Below, one piece after another: positions 1 to 13,100 of a stretch of DNA of 64,000 bases. The position numbers and the translations under genes were made by a program. Source of the DNA: Blasia pusilla. Lineage: Eukaryota; Marchantiophyta; Marchantiopsida; Blasiales. A model generated the notes under the pieces. The model did no database searches. It worked only from the letters and a program-made list of their open reading frames with translations, and was not told where the DNA came from. Each line of letters begins with the position of its first letter. Position 1 is the stretch's first letter. The stretch spans positions 63,550,001 to 63,614,000 of the forward strand of contig CM114271.1 of assembly GCA_050084515.1 (NCBI GenBank), read 5' to 3'.

Positions 1-839
1 CGACGGTACGTCAAGGGTTTCAGTTTGATTGCGAAGCCGCTAACCTTGATGACCAAGGCGGATCAAGAGTGGCACTAGAGGCATGAGCAAGAGAGAGAAT
101 TTCATATGCTCAAGGATAGATTGACGTTCGTGCCCATATTGAGGAGACCGATCAGGGGGCATCCTTTCCAGTTGCATATCGATTGGAGGATGTTGGGGCT
201 TGGAGTTGTGCTCACCCAGCATGACCATGATGGTAGAGAGTTCGTGGTGGCTTACGCTAGTCGCTCGAACAACGCTGCAGAGGCAAAGTATAGCTGGTAT
301 GAGGGTGAGTGCTTGGCTGGAGTGTGGGTTGTCGCACATTTTAGATGTTATCTATTCGGCAATCCCTTTACCATCATTACTGATCATCAGTCACTTAAGT
401 GGTTGATGGAGTCCGACAAGCTTACATGAAGCTTGCGAGCTGGGCTCTTTTGTTGCGGGAGTATGACTTCCAAGTGGTGCGTAGACCTGGGATGCTCAAC
501 CAGGATGCAGATGGTTTGAGCCGTAACCCATGCCCGAGTCAGCGAGATACGACTGGAGCTCGTTGGCATGGTGAGAGTGATGAGAAGTTGGTGCCAGGAT
601 GGCATACGTGAGCCTATTTGGGCTTCTTGGCTATGGAGAGCCAGATTGCTGAGACTTCGATGGCGAGATCTGATGGAGAGTTCTTAGATCAAGAGGCCGG
701 TGAGGAGACGAGAGGTGGCCGAGACATTCACGACGATGGAGTGGTCTTGGAGTACCTGCGTACTGGTAGCATCACAAGCACAGTGTGTGCTAGAGAGCGG
801 GATCGGATCCTACAGCGAGCCAGACGGTTCTGGTGGTAG
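1..839 (+). pseudogene. RNase H domain and connection of copy A
   Basis: Frame 1 encodes a Ty3-type RNase H. An Asp-containing strand (HIDWRMLGLGVVL) is followed by the conserved Glu segment (AAEAKYSWYEGECLA) and the TDHQSLKWL motif near 388-410. Together these supply the acidic residues expected for RNA-strand removal during reverse transcription. An early TAG near 91 and a small deletion near 432 (after SDKLT) break the frame; the sequence then continues in frame 3 with the tether region (YDFQVVRRPGMLNQDADGLS) to about 610. The 618-839 part is a poorly conserved linker to integrase. Compared with the same domain of copy B on the minus strand, the lesions are private to this copy. Confidence 0.85.
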
Positions 840-840
840 G

Positions 841-2165
841 GCACACATGTGTTGCGAGTGTGGGAGGATGGTAGAGTGCGTGTAGTGTCTCATCCTTCGC
901 AGAAAGCACGTTTGGTGGATCATGCCCACGAGGAGTTGGGTCATTTTGGAGTGAAGCGGACGTACAACTTGCTCCAGATTCAATATTGGTGATGAGGCAT
1001 GCAGACTGACGTTCAGCAGTTTCTTGCCAGATGCATGCTGTGTGATCGCGTCCGAGCATCATTCGATGCTCCGACTCCACAGTTGCATCCACTTCCGATC
1101 ATGGGTTTAGGTTATAGATGGAGTTTGGATTTTGCAGGACCTTTGCCTTTGACGTAGCGCCATAGTCGTTATGTGTTGGTGATGGTCGAGCACTTCTCGA
1201 AGTGGATAGAGTTGGTTGCATTGCCTGACAAAGCATGTGAGAGAGTAGCGTATGCCTTCCTAGATCGAGTATTGAGTCATTACGGCGCACCAGCTGAGGT
1301 GTTGATAGACCAGGGTACAGAGTTCCGAGGGGAGTTTCAGGCCTTTTGTGATCAGGCACTGATCGACCACCGTACTACTTCGCGAGATCATCTTGAGGCG
1401 GATGGACTAGCAGAGCGAGTTGTGCAGACGTTGAAGAGAGGACTACGCAAGTATGGCTTGCAAAGAGGTCACCTAGGAGATTGGGAGCTTCAGTTGCCCT
1501 GGTTGGCGATTGGATATAGATTCATCAAGCAGGCATCCTTAGCGTCTTTCTCATCGTACTTGTTGCTTTATGGCCGAGAGCCAGATTTACCTGCGGCCAT
1601 TCGTCGAGATGTCGGTGAGGTGTTGAACCTTGATGATCCTGATGTATGAATGCGAACATGTTCTCAGAGGGTTGAGTTGTTTCAGAGAGTGATGCCCATG
1701 GCGTTTGAGAACTTGGCGATTGCGCAACATCGAGATACGTTGAAGTATGCGACTATTTGAGGAGATGATTATTGACCTACTATTTGGAGGTTTCATCAGG
1801 GAGACTATGTCTACTTGCAGCAGACGACACCCACGACGTTGGATGTGATTGTAGGGCGTACCATCTTGAGAGTGCGTGAGGTTTTGCCATCCGATGTTCT
1901 CTTATTGAAGGGACACGATGGTATGGTTCGGAAGGACCATGTGCGTAACTGTGCACCATGTCATCTTCCAAACATTGACGGTACAATTGATCCGAGCTTA
2001 GCAATAGTTCCAGCAGGCTTGCGATGTATGTTGTGTGGTTCCGCCCATGGTGCAGCCACTATGCTAGTCTGTGATGGATGTTCGAGAGGATGGCATATGG
2101 TATGTTTGACGTCACCTCTCAGTAGGGTTCCTCAGGGACGATGGATGTGTCCCAGATGTACATAG
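841..2165 (+). pseudogene. Integrase with C-terminal PHD finger, copy A
   Basis: The H2C2 zinc-binding segment (HEELGHFGVKRTY ... CDRVR) lies at about 925-1055. The integrase core follows: first Asp in SLDFAGPLP (~1125), second Asp in LIDQGTEF (~1303), Glu in DGLAERVVQTLKRG (~1405). After the C-terminal domain, about 2015-2162 encodes a Cys4-His-Cys3 PHD finger (CMLC, CDGC, WHMVC, CPRC) and the frame stops at 2163. A PHD finger here takes the place that a chromodomain occupies in chromoviruses. Stops interrupt the frame (GACGTAG near 1156, TGA near 1648), so no full protein is made. Confidence 0.88.
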
Positions 2166-2346
2166 AGTAGGTAGTTCTACATTTCGACTTGTGTCTATGA
2201 CATGGATGACAAGAAGGCAACTAACGATGGAGCCACATGAGAACCTGGCCTTCTTGCTCTTAGCGTCCGAGAGATATATGTCATAGTAGGTAAGATAGAT
2301 GACTATCTGGAGTTAGAGGGACCTAACCACCAACTAGGGGGGCGAT

Positions 2347-3103
2347 TGGAGATATTTTGGTACTTCTTGTCTCGTTTTTTGGATGCCATGAGTTAACATG
2401 GGATCGTGCGTGTTTGTGTGTGTGTTCGGTGACAACGATGTATGTTGTGTAGCGATGTATATACGCACGACACTTGTCACGTCTTTTAGGATAGATCGGT
2501 GAGATCTAGTAGAGCGCCTTTGTGAGTAGTGGAGGAAAGGCTCAATAGGTTGAGGATGACTTGTTAAGGCCCTGGGAAACCTGAGAAAGCACGTTTCCCC
2601 TTCGTTTCGGCTCATTTGGAGCCATATTGAAGAACTTACTATTTTAGGTAAGTACCATTTTGAGTATATGATCGACTTTTTCTTTTTGGTAAATGGCCCT
2701 TGACCTCCTACATCACGTCAAGAGCCACGGAGGTGACTTGGGAGCATAGGTTACCATGGAGAGAGCTTGGGAGAGGGGAGGTGTATACCTCAAGGAGAGA
2801 GAGCTTGAGAGTTCATTCTCTCTTTGTTGAACCTCTTGGCATGAGGCGGCGAACATATGGTCTTACTTACCTTGTGTGTGTAACCCAAGCCTCTCATTAG
2901 GAGGGTGAGTTTGGTTTGACATTGAGAGAGACATGTGAGAGTGCACACATGTGAAAACTATGGTGTCGTGAAAGAGATTGGATCTTATTTTAATTTGAGA
3001 TATTTTGGTACTTCTTGTCTCGTTGTTTGGATGCCACGAGTTAGCATGGGATTGTGCGTGTTTGTGTGTGTGTTCGGTGACAGTGATGTGTATGCGCACG
3101 ACA
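2347..3103 (+). repeat. 3' LTR of copy A (757 bp, with internal terminal repeats)
   Basis: The repeat starts TGGAGATATT directly after a short G-rich tract and ends GCGCACGACA, giving the usual TG...CA ends. Its first about 126 bp (2347-2472) recur at its own 3' end (2995-3103) around a core of about 520 bp. The same repeat-core-repeat unit follows pol in both other copies (40549-41502 on minus, 57939-58706 on plus), which identifies it as the LTR. No target-site duplication could be checked because the 5' LTR is outside the window. Confidence 0.7.
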
Positions 3104-6100
3104 GACCGTGCATTGCACAGTCTCTCATAGGTCCTAACTAGCTATATCAAACCAATGATTCTTCTTGTTGGGCCATTATTCAAATTTTCTTGTCCTCTTG
3201 CAAAGATTTTTTCTGTAATAAATTCAATGATTTACATATCCAATAAATAATATATATTTTTAAGAAAAAAATTCGGTGTAAAATATAGGGCTTAGGAAAA
3301 TTAGATTTTAGTTCTCTTCCCTCCTCTCCTTCCACGTGCTATCCCATAACAAAATGAATTAAGAAATTCTTCATTTACCAGATTTTTGATTAAACTAGCC
3401 CACAAATATTAGAAGATTTTCAAATCCAATTTTTTTGAGATCAAATTTTGAAAGGATTGAAAGAAAAGGGGAAAGAATCTCTTTTTTTTCCAATAATTTC
3501 CATAAAAATTATTGCTTGACTAGGTTAAGCAAAAAAATTTCAGAAAAATAGTGAACACATTCCATAGAACTATTTTTTGACATGCATAAGAAGACTAGAT
3601 ACTCTAATTAGTACCTAATGAGGGAAATTTTGAGGTGATTCTAGTGGCTATAATAGAATCTTTAGGTATTTATGCCGAATTTGGTGGTTGTGATGGTTGC
3701 ATGAAAAGGATTTAAGGTTCAACAACTTTTCGATTTAGAAAGTGACACAAATTTGAAAGAACACTTATAAACTTTGTACCTGAAGGGCTAAACCTAATTA
3801 AGGAAATGCTCTCCTCTTGAGTTTAGTGACACTTGACCATTCATTTCTTAGAAATTTCTTATGCAAATATAGATCTTTATTTCGTACATTCAACTTCTTT
3901 CTATTCTCCAAGACTATTCTAAATTTAATGTGAAACTCTAAATTAACATGAGTAAAGTAAAAGGTACTTCAAAGAGCAACAAAGAAGTTCCATATATCCA
4001 AGATTGAGTAGGTTTAGGGCCTATCTCATGGGCTTTAGGTCACAACAATCTTAGGGGTCACTACTTTTTTTACACCCTAAACTATTGGACTTGGAAAATA
4101 TCAAATATCTTGGATACCTTAGATTGTTTAACATTAAAATCACCTATCAGATTTTGTGTCGGTTTCTCAAATGGATGATGGAACAATAGTTGATTTGGAT
4201 TGGAAATCATAGTAGAAACAATGTTATACGAGAAATCTTCAACCCAAAATGCACATAAGAACCACAAGAGAGATATCAAACTCCCATTTATCAAGCATGA
4301 TAGATGAAAGTGTCTTGCCTCAAAGTATTCTTGGGACACAACTCTTCCATGTTCATGGAGGCGGTGTATCTCAAGAATGATTTTTCAACTTGGGGACCCT
4401 ACTGCATATTTTTCAGATATCATCAAGAAAAACCACTATCCACATATGAAAACATTATCAAAAAACCTCCAAAGATTTCACAAAAAGGGAAAAAAAAAAT
4501 CTTTGACCAAGAAAAAATCCAAGACTATAGAAGATATCTTCAAGCCAACTTGAAGAAAAAAGGGTATGTCAGAGATGAGAATAAAGAGAGCCCTATATAT
4601 CATGGAAGAGCTCGCGGAAGAATTGAAAAATGCGTCTACAAAGCATTGTATCCAACATAGGGATCAAATCTAAAATTTTGAAGAATATCATCAAAAGCCT
4701 CCATCTCTTGGCCATGAAAGAGTAATCCAGAAACTTGAAGTCAAGAATCTTGTTTAAGCGAGAGTCAAAATTGAAGAGAATTTTGATCCTAAAATTATAA
4801 GGCATAAGAAAATAGTACAACCTATTCCTTTGGACAAGTTTTACACAAGAACCTAGCTACAAGCTCTAAGTCATCAATTTATTTGAGAAAAAGTAGCATA
4901 GGTTTGACAATCAATCAATAGTCCACATTGGGCATTGAAAGTATGATCTCTTACACGAGAGGATCTTGACTAAATTAAGCTATGTACAACTGATCATCTA
5001 TTAAGAGAATGAGAGAGATACTTCCAAATTAACACACGTGCCCAATTGATTGTGTCATATATCCAAATTTGATGACTAAGATGACTCCATGAGATGAAGA
5101 AATATAAATTTTTGAAATGGTTATAAGATTTGTGGATTTGCAGAGATAATTGAACAGACTTAACAAAGAGGAGGCATAAAATTAAGAAAGATTTAGAAGG
5201 AATGTATACTCTTATTCTTGCTTCCCATTTGAGGAGGAACGATGCATCTTAATGGAAAAGATATTGTAAATGCCAATTTGGATAACATCATCCTCACTCA
5301 AATTCTAGGAACATAGTAACAAGATGTGGGAAAAAAATATCCTAATGTACAAGAGACTCCTTGCAAAGAAGTATGATTTCCTTTCAATCTTGTATAAATA
5401 TCCTCGAAGAACATACGGCTTGGAGATTTCATCGACTTACTAAAGATAATACTGTAGTGGATGGAGAGCTTCTAAAAGGGTGACACTAATAGTTAAAGTG
5501 GAGGGATGGAATCCCACACTTTGAGAATTTAGATTGATGGAAGATGCCTTGAATATTGGTAGCACTCAAGGCATACACTTATGAGTGGCTAAAAAATTTT
5601 AAAAACCAATAATGTAGCAATTAATTTATACCCATGCAAAAGATTGTGAAAATGGTAGAATATAACCTATCCCTAGAGCAAAAGCAACAAAATTATAATA
5701 AAATTGCATTCCAATATCTTGGCCCATTCAAGCTCTCTAAACTCAAACTCATCCAAGTATGAGGTAGTTGCTCTCATAACCTCTCAATAATGAGAAAAAT
5801 AAACCAAGTGATTCACAAACGTATTAGTATTGAGAGGATGTCTAAACTTGCAAACACCTACGTGCACATCTTCTTACAATGTTGAACATCGTCCATCATG
5901 GTGGTATCTAGGTAAATGCCATATTGAATGTACTCTCACAATTCATTGTGCGATATATACTAGATCTCATAGAAATGGAAGAGAAATCCCCCCTTACTAG
6001 AATAAAAATAGAAAATGAAGGTTGATATATTCTCAAAGGCATCTCAGGGTACCTTTGTTCATGTCGTGTGCCTACTCTCCTTGAATGTTAATCTTTGTTG

Positions 6101-6120
6101 TTGCGGAAGCGTACGTTCAG
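3104..6120. other. AT-rich intergenic stretch, no gene seen
   Basis: Open frames here are short and show no family signature. The longest (4304-4660, 118 codons, lysine-rich) has low-complexity AT-rich composition and no recognisable domain. I see no RNA gene, no clear terminal repeats and no coding exons. It is probably old repeat-derived DNA. Confidence 0.6.
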
Positions 6121-7430
6121 TAGGTGACGCTCTCAACGCTGATCTACATCCAAACACGCACTCTGGTTAGTCCGGTCTGGATCAATCAGGGGGCTAACTT
6201 TCCGAGCTCTTATCTCGGTCTCTCATCAAGCTCAACCTTCCTAGTTTCGCGGTTTACAACACATGCAAGTCTCAAAAGACTTAGGACAAACTTTCTGGTC
6301 GGTTCAGGAACCTCCAACGGCGTTTTGTGCCTGGCGGTTCAAACTATCCAATGGACATCCAATGAGTCCCTAACCGAGACTCACACAAAATGAATCATGG
6401 GTCGGAATCCAAGTGTGGCGTACAAAGTCCACTCCCTTGGATCAGGTTTGGGTTTCGAGTTCTGACGCCAAACTCTTGTTCCATCCCGTGCCCTTGAGAC
6501 GCCATTTGGTGCTCAAAATGGGGTTCGTGTCCCAAGACATCATGGAGAGACTCCCCTTTACTAGTACTTTTGGGGATCTCCAAGGTCCCCCTAACTTTAG
6601 GGAAAGATAGCCAGGCCCCTCAAATTGGCCCTCAACCCGATTGCTCTCACAGTCGTTTTTGGCCAATATCTCAGCCTCTACTTATGTGTTTGCTGAGATC
6701 TTTGGTGAGTTGGAAGCGCCTCAAGATAGAATTTCCAACCCGCCCTTACTTGTTTCAAATGCATCTTGGGGCTAAACTTTATGGTCCAAAACATAGTCAA
6801 ATTCCCCAAACGCTAGTCGTGTTCCAAAACTGGTTCTCACTTCTTTGGCAACCAACCTTCCAAGACTCAACTCATCTCAAGTCTTGGTTCGAGGTTGGTC
6901 TAGGTTTCCTAGTCGTGACTACTAACGCAGGAAACACACAACTCTGTTCCGCATTTCGCTCTTAGACTTTTCCAAGAGACTTCCAAAAGCCTCTCCAAAG
7001 CGCGACCATCGTAGCGTGAGTCCACTAGAGTTTTGATGTTCCGCTTGGCACCTATTTGGTGTTTGTTTGGTTATGAGGGCCACGAAAGTTCCACAATATT
7101 TGGAAGGAGTGTATCCTCTTTGACATTACCCTTGATCACCAGAATTCCGTTGCCCGGTGTCGATCTACTCTCTCCCGCATAGGATCTCAAAAGTGCCTAC
7201 TCTAGTAAGAAAATTGTCCTCAAACATAGATCTAACTTGAATTGTCGAGATTCTTGCAGTTAAAGGTCCAACTCTCTCGGAAAATGCCAAACTCTTTGTG
7301 TCCCCCTCCAACTTCAGAAGGTACGTAGGGAAGAAAATACATGTATGGATTAAAAAAAAGATCAGAAAAACACATTAAGTGTTCAAAAGTGAGGACTCAA
7401 AGAGCCAATGAACCCCAAGGCTACTAATGG
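6121..7430. other. Compositionally distinct block, unidentified
   Basis: Base composition rises toward balanced GC compared with both flanks, and several overlapping frames of 60-131 codons are open on both strands (for example 6570-6965). None shows a domain I recognise. This pattern suits decayed transposon sequence rather than a host gene. The edges are approximate. Confidence 0.4.
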
Positions 7431-7585
7431 CAAGAGGGGCTATCCTATCGCCTCTCGTGTGGCAGCCTCCTTACTTACTTTGGTATGCTTACATGAAACA
7501 ACTTGGAGCCTTCTGGCGAGATAGACATGTGTTGGAAGAAGACATGCTCTCTAGCAATGTGGCAAAACTTATTACGGTCTCATTT

Positions 7586-7800
7586 TTTTTCTCTTCATCT
7601 AGGCTATCCACGTGTCCTCCACACGTGGTAGTAATTAATCTCCCACCCTCTCAAAGGGCCGCACACGGGTCACAACCCCTAAAGACACTCCCCTTTTTTT
7701 TTTTTCCTCTCCATCTAGACTATACACATGTCCTCCACACGCACACCTGTTCACTAATTACTTTTTCTCACCACTCTCAAAAGGCCACAAACAGGTTAGT
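7586..7800. repeat. Diverged tandem pair of about 105-bp units
   Basis: Two adjacent units share the order: T-rich run, CCATCTAGACTAT-like block, ACGTGTCCTCCACACG-like block, TAATTA, CACTCTCAAAGGGCC-like block. The first starts near 7586 and the second near 7693. A third, weaker relative lies at about 16965-17060 (T-run, CATCTAGACTATCCACA, AATTACTTTTTCTCCACC), so this is a dispersed repeat family. The first unit contains a small palindrome with CACGTG. Confidence 0.6.
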
Positions 7801-7879
7801 CACTCCAACTTTTTAAATTTCCTAGTATGAGCTCATTGGAATAATAAATTACCAATGAAATAAGGAGCGTTAATCGTAA

Positions 7880-8902
7880 TTAGAGGCTAAGTGCGATTAA
7901 TTGCGCAAGGTCTCTCCAAGGACAGTTGGAATGAAACCTTTCTCCCTTCTGCCTCCCTGTGTTCACTTCCTTCGCCCTTTCTGGAGCAACTCGTCTCCGA
8001 GAACAGCCCCGATCGATCGACTTCATCGCATTTCTGCGCGCGATAGAGGTATCAATCTTCCAGTCACTCTGATGCGACATAATTCGCGCTTTGCTCTAGG
8101 TATTGTGGTGGCGTGTGAGGAAGTCGGGTGGGGAGGGTTTCTTGAAATGGCAGATTGAGTGAAGGGAGTAATCGCGAGGTTGGAAGGTGTTGGATGCGGT
8201 TTGGTTCGTGTGAGTGATTGGCTCGGCAAGGATATGGTACTGCTTCTCTTGGTTTGGCACCGGGAATGAGTGTGGTCGAGTCTTGGTAGCGGATAATTCT
8301 GTGGTTGCAAGTAGGTCTGGTTCCAAATCCGTGCTCAAGTCTTTGGTTATTTCTGAATTTTTCGTGACGAACCGTACGGTAGCACTTTCACTGCTTTGAA
8401 GACGTGTTTTGACCGTTTTTGCGAGAATTAGGTTAGTCATGCGTGTACTCCGCGTCTCGGCAGCTGGACGAGTGCTTTTCTGTCATCTTTCTCCAATTGG
8501 ACGCTCTTGTAAACGGGTGCAGAGCTTCTGCTTATTGACTGTCGAAGTCTCAGACCGTGGGACTTTAGCATTCCAGAAGCTGTTTCATACAGCATGTTAT
8601 TTCTCGTCCTGGGAGAAGTAGGTTTCAACTTTAGGGTTATCGTGTTGGGATCCTTCTACACTGCCACTCACTGTTAGGTCTGATTTCTTCCGTCTCATTT
8701 GTTTGCAAGGCCAGTTTGGTTGTGTGAGTTTTGAAGGCGAGACCTTGAGATGGATTTGTGTTTGGTTTGTTGCTTGCTCGCCATCATGATTGTGCGTTGA
8801 GTTTGCCCAGGCAGACGTGTGAGTTTGGTTGAACGGGAGTTGGAAAAGGAGAAGTTTGAGTAGGAGGAGCACGGACTCTCTCAAGAAAGAGGAGATACAA
8901 AC
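7880..8902 (+). promoter_or_regulatory. Upstream region and probable 5' leader of the SR gene
   Basis: GC content rises at about 7900 and stays moderate up to the start codon at 8903, as expected for a transcribed 5' leader. Several short upstream ATG frames occur (8214, 8409, 8829), the last overlapping the start region. I see no clear TATA box and cannot place the transcription start; the leader may contain an intron. Assignment is by position only. Confidence 0.4.
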
Positions 8903-11900
8903 ATGGCACGGATGCGGCCTGTCTTTTGTGGCAACTTTGAGTATGATGCAAGGCAATCTGAAATTGAGAGGATGTTCACCAAATATGGGAAGGTGGAACG
9001 AGTCGATATGAAGACAGGTACGCTTCTATCTTGTGCAAGTCTTCTTGGTCGAACGATTTTTCAGTCATTACATCGGACTGGACCATATCTCCTGCCGCAT
9101 GTCTAGTTGTACGCTCCTCCTGTCCAGAATATCTGAAAATTTTAATTATAACTTATTTGGATCTCTGCTCAAGGACTTGGCCCTTTTCCTTATGGCTAGG
9201 TGCAGTCTGATTTTCCTAACTTTAAGTTCATAGGATCCAACCCATAACTGGCCGCCCAATTTCTGCCTTAACTGTATTTGATTGAAAACTGCAATAGATT
9301 TGAGGATTTCAGCCAAATCCATGAATAATCGTCAGTCGTGCATTGTATCTGGAGGAATCTGAGTCCTCGTGGTTACGAATTATGTCGAAGTTTAGAGAGA
9401 GAATTGAATGCTGCTATTTCAAGGAGAACAACTTCTTGCACTCCATGATCAGCCTCTTTGTGCATGAGTTATAGGTCTCCTGCTAAGAAGTAGCATAGAG
9501 ATTTTCTTGCACTCCTTGATGTAAAAGAATGGAGTGATTTGTACTGGAGCTCTATTGCAAAGTAATTTTCTTGCTCATTTAAAAAGCTGGGCACACTTTT
9601 TATTTATTTAAAGTTTAAATATTTCATCAAACAATCTGCACCTTTTATTCTGTACGATGAGAATTCTCTGCAGTACTGAGCATCCTTGGCATGTAGCTAA
9701 GAGAAAAATTGAAGGGATTTCAGTGAATCTGGTCATTAAGGTAGGGGTATGTTTCCTCTAACAGTTCAGATATGATGTCAAGAGTGGTATTGTTTTAAAA
9801 AAAAAATCTTCTTCTCTCTTAATTGTGTGTATGGTTTAGTGTAAATTTGTGGTAAACCATGCTTCTGCTGTTAATGTCCAAGTGAGACATTTTTATCCAC
9901 GTATACCAGTATTTAGAGTCAGTGTTCTCCCTTCAGATTTAGTGAGGAAACTTTTTCTATTTATCCAACATAGTTTGTGGCTGTAGTTGCAGTAATAAAC
10001 ATGAGTGTCTAATGTGGTTTGTAGGTGAATCTAGTATACTTAAGGATTGGTGTGGCAACGCAGGCGGTTCCACAGAGCCGGGAAGCTCTTTGTTTGCCCC
10101 TTCTCTTCATGCCAACAGTTGCTCCACTGTCAGAGCATCAACGTCCAACAAAACCTGCAGAGGGCACAAGTTGCATCCACCCATCATCTCCAGATCATCA
10201 TTACTGTCATACCTCCCACTGTCATCAGAGTGGTCATGTCAGCATCTCACCTGTCCTCGTGATCATGTCGACCACCTGTGCGGCAGAATCTTGTAGATAT
10301 TCATCAGGACAGAATTCAGGTGCTGGAGCAACACTACTGGTGCAGACTTGGCTGATTCCTGCCGTGTTGTCAACATCCTTCCACTCAATTGAATCCTGGC
10401 TGCTTTTGACTCACATGGTCATCAGAACCTCCCTGAAGCACATCGTCCTTAGTGCATCATGCAACGTTCTTCCTGACATCGTACTTTTGTGCAGCAACCA
10501 ACGGAATGAAGGCCAGGTGTTGTGAATTGACCATTCTCTTGTAAACCTGTATTGTAGATCCCTTGTGGATCCCTTCCTGCAGCATATCTGCCAATAATCA
10601 GAGAATGTTAGTAGTTTGGGTCAGGACGGATGATGAATGTGCTTGAAGCATCATTCACTAACTCCTTCAGTTTTATGACAGGTTTTGCATTTGTCTATAT
10701 GGAGGATGAACGTGATGCGGAGGATGCCATACGGGCTTTAGATAACACAGAGTTTGGAAGACAACGTCGACGCCTTTGTGTTGAGTGGGCTAAAGTAAGA
10801 ACCTGGGATGACCTGTGTGGACTCGTTTTCTTGTCTCCTTAGATGATAATCAATCAGGGGCTTCCAGGTGCTAGTGTTAGAGGAGTGCAGTTAGTTTGGC
10901 TTTCTGGATGAGCAAGACCAAGACGTGAAGCATAGATCAAATTTGTGTAGTATGGTTGTGTAGATAGTGTACTTTCTGCCAAGTTCACAAGATGGAGTAC
11001 ATTTTGGTTATCTTGATTGTCTGTGCAGTAGGATATTGTAATGTGGAGTAAGAAATATTCTTTAGAATACACTCGCCTACAGATGATTGATATGTGCAGC
11101 TGGAGGAGGACCCATACCGACCAAATTGTTTCATTCATATTTTTTTAGAGTCTGTCTGCACCTGATCCATGGGCCTATTTAGGAAAATGATCAAGAAGTG
11201 AGCTATGTTGGAATTGGGGACCAAAAACTTATTATTTTTCTTGTTTGGCATTGTTTACAGCAAGGAGATGGGGCCATTCGCAGGAGAGAGGATGCACGCA
11301 GAAGTATCACCAAACAACGTCCTACTAAGACTCTTTTTGTGGTCAACTTTGATCCCATCCACACAAGAGTACGAGATTTGGAAAGACACTTCGAGCCTTA
11401 TGGGAAACTTCTTCGAGTGCAGATTCGGAAGAATTTTGCATTTGTACAGTATGAGACACAAGAAGAAGCCACAAAGGCATTGGAATGCACAAATATGAGG
11501 TGAGGTTCATATTTCATAGAAAAGCAAGAAGGGGAATTTTCCAGACAGAGTGATGGAGGCCTCTGTAATGAGTTATAGATTTTGGCTCGATTATGGTCTT
11601 ACCTTCACCAGGTTATGTCCTGCGCCAGCAAACAATTACTGTATTTACTGCCCAGCAATGAGACTCATGATTCAGTAATGCCTAAAGCTTTATGTGGCAG
11701 CAAATCCTTGACTTATGAAAATGTGTTTTCCTGTGCATATAATCTGCAGCAAAGTTATGGAACGTGTAATAACAGTGGAGTATGCTGCTCGGGAGGATGG
11801 AGACCCTCCCACAAGTGGAGGGCATGGGGGAGGTCCACGAGGCCGCAGTTCAAGTCCTGGAGGACATGGAAGAGGAGGACGGAGTAGTCCAGATTATGGT

Positions 11901-12243
11901 CGGGCTCGAAGCCCTACCCATGGTCGCCATCGCAGGTGCCATTCTTACTTGATCTTATTGTCATCAATTCAAGGTTCCTCAACCATTGTTTTAGATTTAC
12001 ATAGAAAAGGATACAATCTTTTTCTTTTAGTAAGGGTCTAATCTCACAAAGATCATTCATTCGGCATGAACAATCTTTGTGAGTAGTGTATATGATTTTG
12101 CCACCTGATACCTGCTGGCACTTGGCCACTATTTAAAAGTCTCTGTAGTCTAATACCTGTGTTGTGTCTTCAGTCGGTCACCACCAAGGCGATACCGTAG
12201 CCGATCCCCTGACTACAGGCCGTACGCTGGCAGTCACCGCTGA
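8903..12243 (+). CDS. RS31: RS-type SR splicing factor, RS31/RS40-like
   Basis: This is a nuclear serine/arginine-rich pre-mRNA splicing factor of the plant-specific RS subfamily (two RRMs and an RS tail). Coding exons are 8903-9017, 10682-10794, 11261-11499, 11750-11935 and 12174-12243. All introns are GT-AG and phases join without a break, giving 240 residues. RRM1 (about 5-75) has RNP2 VFCGNF and RNP1 [11 protein letters not shown]2 (about 98-168) starts [11 protein letters not shown] and has RNP1 KNFAFVQYE. The tail (about 170-240) is Gly/Arg/Ser-rich with SPDY and RSRSP motifs, shorter than in Arabidopsis RS31. Intron 1 is by far the longest (1664 nt) and splits RRM1 just before GFAFVYMED, the position of the regulated long intron of plant RS genes. 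The symbol is by subfamily; RS40/RS41 cannot be excluded. Confidence 0.93.
10025..10516 (+). other. Candidate poison exon inside intron 1 of the SR gene
   Basis: An acceptor-like TTTGTAG ends at 10024 and a donor-like CAG|GTGTTG follows 10516. The 492-nt segment between is more GC-rich than the rest of the intron. If spliced onto exon 1 (which ends with one base of a codon), the frame stops at 10294-10296, so inclusion would introduce a premature stop. Plant RS-family genes are known to autoregulate by alternative splicing of this long intron. That this particular segment is used is inference from splice-site-like signals. Confidence 0.35.
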
Positions 12244-13100
12244 GTGAAGGAATTACTACAATCTTCGTGGAATGCAATGTTGTGGTAGGCTGCCCTTGAT
12301 AATCAAAAGAAGTTTCCATGAAAAGAAGTCGAGGTTGCCATCATCTTAAAAGGGTGTAAGTACAGATAAATGAGCTCAAAAAGGGAGTCTACCCTTTGTC
12401 GACTTTCCATCATCTCAAGAGTGGGGAAGGCTTTCAAGCTCTTGGTGGGGACGCATGAGCGATTGACATGGATAGCCCAGGGTTTGCGAGGAAAGTTGAC
12501 TCAATGTGATCGCAGTAAGTTCCTCTGCTGAGCCGAGCCAATTACAGAAGGCCCTCAAGCAATAACAGATTTTGATTGCAGTTTAATTGGTCCTCAGTGA
12601 CATCGTGTGGTTGGTTACCACAAATGTTCAGGGTGTCTCTAGGAGTTTCTATGCGGGAGATGACATTGTCTTTTTGGTAATCTGTACTTCAGGAGACGGT
12701 TAAAGCTGTAACAGTGGGGCTATCACAAGGAACTGCGACGAGTGAGCATGTAATTTAAATTGTATTTGGCCTAGTGGAAGTCAAAATAAGCTTCACTGGC
12801 ACAAGATCCTGCTAAATTGGCAGGCTCACACAGTTAGGATGTTCGGTACAGCAGGTAGGAATGCCAACATTGAGCAAGTGTGAGCACTTTGTAGTCAACT
12901 TTTTTCTGAATTGAAGACACCAAAAATTCTCTCCAGAGCTCCCGCCCCAACTGGTTGTCCTAAACTCCTCACCACTTTCTGAATGCCATGTCTGGTGTGC
13001 GTGGGCTCCTCCCTGGTTTTTATCGAGAGCTGTGCATGATTCTGGTGCAGTCATGGAGAATATTAGATACTTGATAGGGTGCCCTCAACGTAGATTACTA
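12244..13100 (+). other. 3' flank / probable 3' UTR of the SR gene
   Basis: Non-coding sequence following the SR stop codon. No canonical AATAAA is evident close to the stop, so the transcript end cannot be placed. No other gene is seen. Confidence 0.4.

Larger units (their letters stand above)
1..3103 (+). mobile_element. Ty3/Gypsy retrotransposon copy A, 3' part, decayed
   Basis: The window opens inside pol of a Ty3/Gypsy element. In order it holds the end of the RT connection, RNase H, integrase and a PHD finger (to 2165), a short 3' untranslated stretch, a short purine-rich tract just before 2347, and an LTR to 3103. The gag, protease and any methyltransferase part lie outside the window. 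The family is shared with the two copies at 40.5-59 kb, to which it aligns domain by domain. Reading frames are broken by stops (for example near 91 and 1156) and a small deletion near 432, so this is a relic. Confidence 0.9.
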
